The translations under genes and the position numbers were made by a program. Positions 26,911-33,276 of a stretch of 64,000 bases of DNA are shown here, piece by piece. The DNA comes from Limosilactobacillus caviae. GTDB lineage: Bacteria > Bacillota > Bacilli > Lactobacillales > Lactobacillaceae. Each line of letters opens with the position of its first letter. Position 1 is the stretch's first letter. The stretch lies in contig NZ_BMDS01000004.1 in NCBI RefSeq assembly GCF_014635905.1, positions 177,388 to 241,387 of the forward strand. Reading direction: 5' to 3'. The notes under the pieces are model-generated. The model searched no databases and was not told the DNA's origin. It saw only the letters and a program-made list of their open reading frames with translations.

Positions 26911-27339
26911 ATGAAAGATAAAGAGTATCAGCAGTTACATGATTTACCTAAGGAATTAGATGATTATAATGTTAATATTGCTGCTCAATTTACTCAGTCT
27001 AAGATACAGGGCCATGGTAAGTTTACTGCAAATGAAAAATTTATAGTAATTCAAAACCGCAAAGGACATCATAGAAAAGACAACCTGACTTACGTACTGC
27101 GGAGTAAGAAGGGGTTGATGATTCGTATTGATATTAATGGGAAAACACATGAGCATATTCCTACACCACATGTTCATATTTTTGATGAAACCCATAATAA
27201 TGGTATTGATGCTATACCGCTGTCAGTTTTTAAGAACTATCCCGATCTATCTGATGATGCAACGAGATCATTAATAGCATTTTTAGATTATAATAATTTT
27301 GAAACTCAAGGATTGACTTTTTCACAGAACCTTGTATAG
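26911..27339 (+). CDS. unknown protein, first gene of a two-gene cassette (possibly DUF6978-like)
   Basis: 142 residues, ribosome site AAAGGAT. Soluble, charged, with no signal or helix-turn-helix that I can see. Central strand-rich text ENLTYVLRSKKG-like (DNLTYVLRSKKGLMIRIDING) followed by HIPTPHVHIFDETHNNG and a C-terminal helix SDDATRSLIAFLDYNNF. I weakly recall DUF6978 proteins of this size beside DUF1828 genes, but cannot verify it. Its stop codon overlaps the ribosome site of the next gene, so the two are translated as a pair. Codon and base use is more AT-rich than in the flanking genes. Confidence 0.6.
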   Translation: MKDKEYQQLHDLPKELDDYNVNIAAQFTQSKIQGHGKFTANEKFIVIQNRKGHHRKDNLTYVLRSKKGLMIRIDINGKTHEHIPTPHVHIFDETHNNGIDAIPLSVFKNYPDLSDDATRSLIAFLDYNNFETQGLTFSQNLV

Positions 27340-27350
27340 GAGGTGCAAAA

Positions 27351-28124
27351 ATGCCCCTAAGCACTAAAGAACTACTTAATAATTACTATCGATTTTTAAG
27401 CAAAAGTTATCAGATTAATAAGCTAGATGATACTGATGAGATTATTACTCCTTTTACAGATAATATTGGTGATAAGATTACTCTTTATCTGTCGCGAAGC
27501 AAGGATAATAAAATTAAATTAGACGATGATGGTTATACCTTAGATAATTTAGAAATGATGAATGTCAATTTATCAGACGCACGTCAACAAGTACTTAGGA
27601 AAATCTGTAGTCAATATGAAGTATCGTTGTCCGATGATGGAATTTTATATAATATTGGTACGACTGCAGACTTTCCAAGAATGAAATTAAATATAACATC
27701 AGCAATCTTAAAAATTGGTGATCTCTCTTTTACACAACATTCTCAGGTTAAAAAAATGTTTGTTGATGATGTAATTGCTACTCTAAACCAAAATGATCTA
27801 GGGGGTCTTCCCAGCTATTTTATGGGACGTAGCGGTGTCAAGTATAATTTTCCGTATGTTGTTGCGCAGCAGAAGACACATCCTTTAAAAATTGTTGATG
27901 TTACTAATCATATTAATAATAGAAATATTATGCAGACTGCCTTTCAATTTTCAGATATTAAAAACAATTCATCATTTCAATATAATTCTCCTAAGCTAAT
28001 GCTAATTTATAACGATAAGATATCTTCACCGAGCGATCAAGCATTAAGAATTGCTAAAGATATAGGCTTTATGCCAATGCCATTTAGTAAATTAAGTAGT
28101 ATAAAGAAACAATTAACAGCATAA
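27351..28124 (+). CDS. DUF1828/DUF1829 domain protein, second gene of the cassette
   Basis: 257 residues after AGGAGGTG. N-terminal half: DEIITPFTDNIGDKITLYLSR followed by IKLDDDGYTLDNLEMMNV, the DUF1828 pattern (TPF..D..GD.I..Y...; L.DDG.TL..L), and LNITSAILKIGDLSF. C-terminal half (about residues 140-255): SGVKYNFPYVVAQQKTHPLKIVDVTNHI, fits DUF1829. The function of these domains is not known; they recur on mobile or accessory DNA. AT-rich, paired with an unknown upstream gene and closed by a strong terminator, this looks like a self-contained accessory cassette. Confidence 0.75.
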   Translation: MPLSTKELLNNYYRFLSKSYQINKLDDTDEIITPFTDNIGDKITLYLSRSKDNKIKLDDDGYTLDNLEMMNVNLSDARQQVLRKICSQYEVSLSDDGILYNIGTTADFPRMKLNITSAILKIGDLSFTQHSQVKKMFVDDVIATLNQNDLGGLPSYFMGRSGVKYNFPYVVAQQKTHPLKIVDVTNHINNRNIMQTAFQFSDIKNNSSFQYNSPKLMLIYNDKISSPSDQALRIAKDIGFMPMPFSKLSSIKKQLTA

Positions 28125-28128
28125 AAGA

Positions 28129-28172
28129 AGGCGCTAGAGTTCAGCTTTACCGAGCACTAGCGCCTATTTTTA
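28129..28172 (+). terminator. terminator after the DUF1828 cassette
   Basis: AGGCGCTAG / CTAGCGCCT stem followed by ATTTTT. Confidence 0.85.
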
Positions 28173-28284
28173 GGTAATATATCATTTGCGAGTTTTAGCA
28201 AAACCGTTGCGTAGTAATAATGTAATATTTGTCGGGGAGGCATTTTGTTATAATTGAACCTATAAAATATTTTCGGAGGTTATT

Positions 28285-29163
28285 ATGGACAAGGAACCGG
28301 GCAAAGGTAAAACTTTTATTGCGTTATTAATTCAACATATTACAATGGCCCAGATTTCAAGTTCTGCTGCTGTTTTGGCATACTATACTTTACTATCTAT
28401 TTTTCCGGCAGTGATGGTAGTCGGAAATTTACTGCCAATGATTGGAATTGATGCCAAGACGATCTTAGCCTACCTGTCAACTGCAATCCCTGAGTCGGTT
28501 TACGATTTTATCCAGCCGCTGATTTATGATTTCTTACGGCACGGGAGTGGTGGTGTCTTAACAACCGGGGCCTTGATTGCACTATGGTCCACTAGTCAGG
28601 GAATTGCCGCTTTTCAGCGAAGCGTTAATCATGCTTATGGAATCGCCGAAAATCAAAATCCCGTGATGAACCGGATTGTTTCATTTATCTGGATGATCGT
28701 ATTGTTGGTAGTTATCTTTATTATCATTATTTTATACGGTTTTGGGGAACAGGTTCTTAAAAGTATTCAACCGATTTTTAATTTCCGGCGTGATTATATT
28801 GCCCTGTTTAGTTCTTTGCGGTGGCCGGTAACTTTTGCGGTGCTGTTCATTGCTTTAACATTGTTGTACTATTTTGTGCCTAATGCGAAGGTGCGGTTAC
28901 GATATGCCCTGGCTGGGTCGTTCCTCTCCTCATTACTGTGGATGGGATTATCGCGACTGTTTTCTTTCTATACATTAATATTTAGCCATGGGGTTATTTC
29001 TTATAAGACGATTGGAGCCTTTATTGCAATGATGGTATGGCTGGATTTTTCCGGTTATATTATCATGTTAGGGGCTGCGTTAAATGCTGCTCTGCAAGAG
29101 TGTCATGAGGGAGAACTGCACGCTAAAAAGCACTTTTGGCAGTTGGTGGAAAGAAAAAAATAA
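28285..29163 (+). CDS. YihY/BrkB family inner-membrane protein
   Basis: 292 residues after CGGAGG. Six hydrophobic helices; starts with HITMAQISSSAAVLAYYTLLSIFPAVMVVGNLLP, the family hallmark (A.a.AyY.l.SlfPll), then STSQGIAAFQRSVNHAYGI near residue 115 and GSFLSSLLWMGLSRLFSFYTLIFSHGVISYKTIGAFIAMMVWLDFSGYIIMLGAALNA (in adjoining parts) at the C-terminus. Once mis-annotated as ribonuclease BN; the actual function is unknown, possibly transport. Single gene. Confidence 0.9.
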   Translation: MDKEPGKGKTFIALLIQHITMAQISSSAAVLAYYTLLSIFPAVMVVGNLLPMIGIDAKTILAYLSTAIPESVYDFIQPLIYDFLRHGSGGVLTTGALIALWSTSQGIAAFQRSVNHAYGIAENQNPVMNRIVSFIWMIVLLVVIFIIIILYGFGEQVLKSIQPIFNFRRDYIALFSSLRWPVTFAVLFIALTLLYYFVPNAKVRLRYALAGSFLSSLLWMGLSRLFSFYTLIFSHGVISYKTIGAFIAMMVWLDFSGYIIMLGAALNAALQECHEGELHAKKHFWQLVERKK

Positions 29164-29194
29164 AATGGAAACCGGAAAATTTCCAGTCTCCATT
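29164..29194. terminator. hairpin between convergent YihY and DUF2922 genes
   Basis: AATGGAAACCGGAAA / TTTCCAGTCTCCATT, two mismatches in a 15-bp stem beginning next to the YihY stop codon. Confidence 0.55.
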
Positions 29195-29224
29195 ATTGAA
29201 ATCTTTAGTATGCTTACTTAGTTT

Positions 29225-29452
29225 TTACTTATGTTCATCGTTAAAGATAACAGTTGAAACAGTATCAACGTATTTTGCAGATACGGGTAATTGGTAAAGT
29301 TCTTCGCCATCCTTAACGAAAATATGTGTTTGAGCAATTTCTTCCATTGCTTTCCGAACTGTTTTAGCATCGAGATCGCCACTAGCATATGATAGCTTTA
29401 ATGAATGCTTTTTGCCAAGACTGCCTTTAAAAGTTAAGTTTAATGTACGCAT
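29225..29452 (-). CDS. DUF2922 protein
   Basis: 75 residues, start at 29452 behind TGGAGGG. TLNLTFKGSLGKKHSLKLSYASGDLDAKTVRKAMEEIAQTHIF matches the DUF2922 pattern (a short two-strand, one-helix protein). It follows a DUF1659 gene by 19 bases, the usual pairing of these two small Firmicutes proteins, whose function is unknown. Confidence 0.85.
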   Translation of the reverse strand: MRTLNLTFKGSLGKKHSLKLSYASGDLDAKTVRKAMEEIAQTHIFVKDGEELYQLPVSAKYVDTVSTVIFNDEHK

Positions 29453-29471
29453 ATGTTATTCCCTCCACTGA

Positions 29472-29687
29472 TTACTTGTTCATTGTGACTTGGTTAGTAA
29501 CGATGATATCTGCACCAAGGCATTTTTCCGCGGTGAGCATTTCAATCGCAGAGCTAAATCGTGCAACCTGATCATTAGTAACACCATCGCTAGCATTATT
29601 AAAGGGATGCTTAACGCCTTTGGGATGGTCATTATTAGTGATAGTGAGTTGGATTTTGGCGGATTTGAAATTACGAACCATTTGCAT
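29472..29687 (-). CDS. DUF1659 protein
   Basis: 71 residues, start at 29687 with AAAGGAAG upstream; an in-frame ATG two codons later is an alternative. FKSAKIQLTITNNDHPKG and the late VARFSSAIEMLTAEKCLGADIIVTNQV fit DUF1659. Co-transcribed with DUF2922 downstream and divergent from recX. The function is unknown. Confidence 0.8.
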   Translation of the reverse strand: MQMVRNFKSAKIQLTITNNDHPKGVKHPFNNASDGVTNDQVARFSSAIEMLTAEKCLGADIIVTNQVTMNK

Positions 29688-29789
29688 GATAAAAACTTCC
29701 TTTGCTTGATTTACTTTGTTAAGTAGCGGCCACTGCTTACACCTTTATAAACGGTTGAGAACAGAAAATGTTAAGGAGAAATTTTAAAA

Positions 29790-30581
29790 ATGGCAAAAAT
29801 TTCTAAAATTGAAGCACAAAAACGGAAGGGTCGGTATAATGTATATCTTGATGGCAAGTATGCATTTCCGGTTGCTGAAAACGTTTTAATCCAATTTCAT
29901 TTAATGAAGGGAACGGAATTAGATGAAAAACAAATTGCAGCGATTACGACGGCTGACCAGCAAGCCAAAGCATATTCCCGGATGTTAGACTACCTTTCCT
30001 ATCAAATGCGGACTGAGAGTGACATTATAAAGAAGCTAAAAGAGATCGATACTCCAGAAGAGTTTATTGAACCAATTCTTAGTAAACTCCGTGCGCAACA
30101 ATTGGTCGATGATCATGCTTATGCGGATTCTTATGTGCGGACCGTGATGAATACGGAATTAAAGGGGCCGACAGTTATTCGCCAGCATTTACGGCAGAAA
30201 AAGATCGGTGAAAATGATATTGATGATGCGTTAGTTCAATTTACTATCGAAGACCAAGCCGAAGTAGCAAAGAAATTAGCGTTAAAGCTTTTTCGACGTT
30301 ACCGCAATCAACCAGAGCGGCGACGAGCGCAAAAGGTACAGCAGGGACTAATGACAAAGGGATTTGCCAGCAACATTTATGACATGATCAAGGATGAGGT
30401 GGTTCCACAGCCGGATACTGAGCAAGAAAATGAATTACTAGTTAAAGAAGCCGAAAAGCAATGGCATCGTGCTCGCCGTTACCAGGGTTATGAACGAGAA
30501 CAGCACTTTAAACAATCAATGTATCGAAAAGGTTTTGACCTTGATGACGTTCAGACTTGGCTTGATGAGCATGAATTATAA
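29790..30581 (+). CDS. recX: regulatory protein RecX
   Basis: 263 residues after TAAGGAG. Begins KISKIEAQKRKGRYNVYLDGKYAFPVAENVLI, the Firmicutes RecX lead, then DYLSYQMRTESDIIKKLKE near residue 65 and DDHAYADSYVRTVMNTELKGPTVIRQHLRQKKIGENDIDDAL (in adjoining parts), the three-helix RecX repeats. RecX modulates RecA filaments in homologous recombination. Length (263) is the usual size of the long Gram-positive form. Single gene. Confidence 0.93.
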   Translation: MAKISKIEAQKRKGRYNVYLDGKYAFPVAENVLIQFHLMKGTELDEKQIAAITTADQQAKAYSRMLDYLSYQMRTESDIIKKLKEIDTPEEFIEPILSKLRAQQLVDDHAYADSYVRTVMNTELKGPTVIRQHLRQKKIGENDIDDALVQFTIEDQAEVAKKLALKLFRRYRNQPERRRAQKVQQGLMTKGFASNIYDMIKDEVVPQPDTEQENELLVKEAEKQWHRARRYQGYEREQHFKQSMYRKGFDLDDVQTWLDEHEL

Positions 30582-30659
30582 TAATCGCTTTCCAAGATAG
30601 GGAATAACTGGTATTATTTTAATGATTATGTTTAAAAACTATTAATTAGGAGTACGACA

Positions 30660-31427
30660 GTGAATATTAAAATCTTAGTGGCTGTCCATAAAAATTATCG
30701 GATGCCAGATGATCCCATGTATTTACCAGTCTTTGTTGGTAAAGAGATTCACCCGAGTGTAAACCATACATTTCAAGGTGACAATACGGGAGATAGTATT
30801 TCAAAAAAGAATCCTCATTATAATGAATTGACGGCCCTTTATTGGGGATGGAAAAATCTTGATGTTGATGCGTTGGGACTGGTCCATTATCGCCGTTACT
30901 TAACGATGGGGCACTCGAAGGACTTATCAACAATCTTGAATAAGGAACAAGTTGAAGAATTATTTAAAGCTGTAGATGTAATTTTACCTAAGAAACGGCA
31001 TTATTACATTGAAACAAACGAGTCTCACTACCTTCATGTCCATGAACATGAGCCGCTTGAAATAACTCGCCAAGTCCTAAAAGATAAGTATCCGCAATAT
31101 TTGCCAGCCTTTGAAAAAGTGATGAAGCAAACTTCCGCTCATTACTTCAACATGATGATTATGAAAAAGCAGCCGTTGGATGAGTACTGCACATGGCTAT
31201 TTGACGTTCTGGGTGAAGTTGAGAAGAAAGTTGATTATTCAGCTTATACTTCATATGAACAGCGGGTTTTTGGCTTTTTGAGTGAACTGTTATTGGATAC
31301 ATGGTTAATGACAAATCCACAGTATAAGACAGTGGAAGTTAACCGGGTATTTCTAGAAAAGCAAAATTGGCCATTAAAGATTGCGAAGTTCTTAAAACGT
31401 AAAGTTACCGGCCATGGTGAACATTAA
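30660..31427 (+). CDS. DUF4422 glycosyltransferase-like protein
   Basis: 255 residues from GTG 30660, with TTAGGAG upstream. Begins IKILVAVHKNYRMPDDPMYLPVFVGKE and continues NPHYNELTALYWGWKN, GLVHYRRYL near residue 75, typical of DUF4422, a family found in capsule and exopolysaccharide clusters and thought to transfer sugars. First gene of a three-gene operon (gaps of 17 and 11 bases) with a GT2 and a priming sugar transferase. Donor and acceptor cannot be assigned. Confidence 0.85.
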   Translation: MNIKILVAVHKNYRMPDDPMYLPVFVGKEIHPSVNHTFQGDNTGDSISKKNPHYNELTALYWGWKNLDVDALGLVHYRRYLTMGHSKDLSTILNKEQVEELFKAVDVILPKKRHYYIETNESHYLHVHEHEPLEITRQVLKDKYPQYLPAFEKVMKQTSAHYFNMMIMKKQPLDEYCTWLFDVLGEVEKKVDYSAYTSYEQRVFGFLSELLLDTWLMTNPQYKTVEVNRVFLEKQNWPLKIAKFLKRKVTGHGEH

Positions 31428-31444
31428 CGATTGGAGAAATAAAA

Positions 31445-32374
31445 ATGCCCAAATTATCAATAGTTGTTCCTTGCTATAACGAGGAAGAAGCTATCCCGCT
31501 TTTTTATCCAGCTGTTGAGAAAGTGGTAAAAAAAATGCCGGTAGAGATTGAGTATTGGTTTGTTAATGATGGGTCAAGTGATGGCACATTAGCTGAAATG
31601 CGAAAGTTGCATAAACAAGATCCAGAGCGGGTTCACTATGTTTCTTTTTCCCGTAATTTTGGAAAGGAAGCAGGACTGTACGCTGGGTTACAGGCAGCCA
31701 CTGGGGATTACGTAGTTGTAATGGATGCCGACTTACAGGATCCGCCAGAATATTTGCCTGAGATGTATCAGGATATTTCAACTGGCGAGTATGACTGTGT
31801 GGGAATGCGGCGGACTGATCGAAAAGGGGAGGCGAAGTTTAAGTCTTTCCTTTCAGATCAGTTCTATAATGTCATTAACAAGATTTCTGATACGAAGATT
31901 ATCTCAGGGGCCCGTGACTATCGGATGATGACTCGTCAGATGGTTGATGCAGTACTGTCATTGACGGAGTATAATCGTTTTTCGAAAGGAATTTTTAACT
32001 GGGTTGGTTTTAAGACCAAGTACCTTCCTTATAAAAATGTTGAGCGAGTTGCTGGAACGACTGATTGGTCGACTTGGAAACTGTTTAAGTATGCGATTGA
32101 TGGAATTACTGATTTTTCTGAAGCCCCACTGGCAATTGCTACATGGGCTGGCGGTTTTACAGCTTTTGTCTCTATTATTGGGATGATTGTTGTCATAATA
32201 AGAAAGATTATTGAGCCTGCTAGTAGTGCTTTTGGCTGGGCTTCAATGGTTTGTATTATCTTATTCCTTGGCGGTATTCAACTGTTGTGCCTTGGAATAG
32301 TTGGTAGGTATATTGGACGCATCTATATGCAAACAAAGAAACGACCGATCTATATTATTAAAGAGAAAAAGTAG
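31445..32374 (+). CDS. GtrB-like family 2 glycosyltransferase with two C-terminal membrane helices
   Basis: 309 residues. GT-A start LSIVVPCYNEEEAIPLFYPAVEKV, donor-binding VVMDADLQDPPEYLPEM (DxD region) near residue 95, and two hydrophobic helices at about residues 230-250 and 265-290. This is the GtrB/DPM1 architecture: it makes undecaprenyl-phosphate-sugar on the cytoplasmic face, to be flipped by a GtrA-like partner. One GtrA gene occurs at 20427. Sits in the operon with the DUF4422 and priming transferase genes. Confidence 0.9.
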   Translation: MPKLSIVVPCYNEEEAIPLFYPAVEKVVKKMPVEIEYWFVNDGSSDGTLAEMRKLHKQDPERVHYVSFSRNFGKEAGLYAGLQAATGDYVVVMDADLQDPPEYLPEMYQDISTGEYDCVGMRRTDRKGEAKFKSFLSDQFYNVINKISDTKIISGARDYRMMTRQMVDAVLSLTEYNRFSKGIFNWVGFKTKYLPYKNVERVAGTTDWSTWKLFKYAIDGITDFSEAPLAIATWAGGFTAFVSIIGMIVVIIRKIIEPASSAFGWASMVCIILFLGGIQLLCLGIVGRYIGRIYMQTKKRPIYIIKEKK

Positions 32375-32385
32375 GATTGAGGATC

Positions 32386-33033
32386 ATGAATGAGAAGGTA
32401 AAAATTAAACAACAATCTAAGGGCTACCTTTTCTGGAAAAGGTTCTTTGATATTACGCTGTCGTCATTAGCAATGATTGGTTTTAGTCCAGTTTTTCTGA
32501 CTATTTTTATAATGAATCGGTTTGGTGATAACAAAGGTCCATTATTTTATAAGCAGGAACGAATTGGTTGGCATGGCAAACCATTTAAGATTTATAAGTT
32601 TCGGTCAATGATTGTGAACGCGGATAAGATTTTAGAAAATGATCCAGAAATGTATGCTAAGTATGTTGCCAATAACTATAAACTGGAGCCAGAAGAAGAC
32701 CCACGGATTACCAGTTTAGGTCGGTGGTTACGAAAAACATCAATTGATGAAATTCCACAGTTTATCAATATCTTGCGTGGCGATATGAGCATTATTGGCC
32801 CCCGCCCTATTGTAAAAAAAGAACTTGAAGAATATGGTGATCGGGTTGATAAGTTTTTATCAGTAAAACCAGGTGCAATGGGATTGTGGCAATCGAGTGG
32901 TCGGAGCAACATTCCATATCCAGAACGCTGTGATGTCGAGTTAGAGTATGTTGATAAGGCTTCACTTGCTTTTGATACAAAGATAATGTTTAAGAACATT
33001 ATTAGTATTTTTAAACGTGATGGCGCGTATTAG
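32386..33033 (+). CDS. undecaprenyl-phosphate sugar-1-phosphate transferase (priming transferase)
   Basis: 215 residues; ATG 32386 preferred over in-frame TTG 32377 because AGGA lies 9 bases ahead. One membrane segment (FWKRFFDITLSSLAMIGFSPVFLTIF), then the catalytic core: FYKQERIGWHGKPFKIYKFRSM, RITSLGRWLRKTSIDEIPQFINILRGDMSIIGPRP (in adjoining parts). A short PglC/WbaP-core type enzyme that loads the first sugar phosphate on undecaprenyl phosphate. It is the only priming transferase seen in the window and so is the natural starter for the Wzx/Wzy operon at 44.6-57.4 kb. Confidence 0.92.
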   Translation: MNEKVKIKQQSKGYLFWKRFFDITLSSLAMIGFSPVFLTIFIMNRFGDNKGPLFYKQERIGWHGKPFKIYKFRSMIVNADKILENDPEMYAKYVANNYKLEPEEDPRITSLGRWLRKTSIDEIPQFINILRGDMSIIGPRPIVKKELEEYGDRVDKFLSVKPGAMGLWQSSGRSNIPYPERCDVELEYVDKASLAFDTKIMFKNIISIFKRDGAY

Positions 33034-33037
33034 TTAC

Positions 33038-33094
33038 AAGAAAACGTTTTCTTTGATTGCGTAACGATTAAAAATGAATTATTAACAATTGTTA
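33038..33094. promoter_or_regulatory. two palindromes downstream of the priming transferase gene, possible operators
   Basis: AAGAAAACGTTTTCTT (33038-33053) is a perfect 16-bp palindrome resembling a CcpA (cre) site except for the outer T/A positions. TAACAATTGTTA (33083-33094) is a second perfect palindrome. Both lie before a terminator and the promoter of the M23 peptidase gene. Confidence 0.4.
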
Positions 33095-33130
33095 CAATTA
33101 AGTTAAATATATATATCCGGATAATTACGA

Positions 33131-33173
33131 AAGTCTCTAAAGGTTGATTTAACAACCATTTAGAGGCTTCTTT
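33131..33173 (+). terminator. terminator of the glycosyltransferase operon
   Basis: AAGTCTCTAAA.GGTTG / CAACC.ATTTAGAGGCTT stem followed by CTTT. Confidence 0.65.
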
Positions 33174-33179
33174 AGTAGG

Positions 33180-33208
33180 TTGCAACAAAACAATGTAAAC
33201 AGTATGAT
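33180..33208 (+). promoter_or_regulatory. sigma-70 promoter of the M23 RDV gene
   Basis: TTGCAA, 17-bp spacer, TATGAT; the best promoter-like match in the surface region. Implies a leader of about 60 bases. Confidence 0.6.
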
Positions 33209-33276
33209 ATTAATCGTTAGAAAAATTTAAGTATTCAAATTTCAATTCGGTTTTATCTTTAATGGAGGACAAGCTT

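Noticed and set aside
32386..33033. Priming transferase as part of the 44.6-57.4 kb operon
   Set aside because: It is separated by 11 kb, two terminators and several RDV genes; only a functional link is proposed.
33038..33053. AAGAAAACGTTTTCTT as a definite CcpA (cre) site
   Set aside because: The outer TG/CA pair of the consensus is missing, so only a possible operator is listed.
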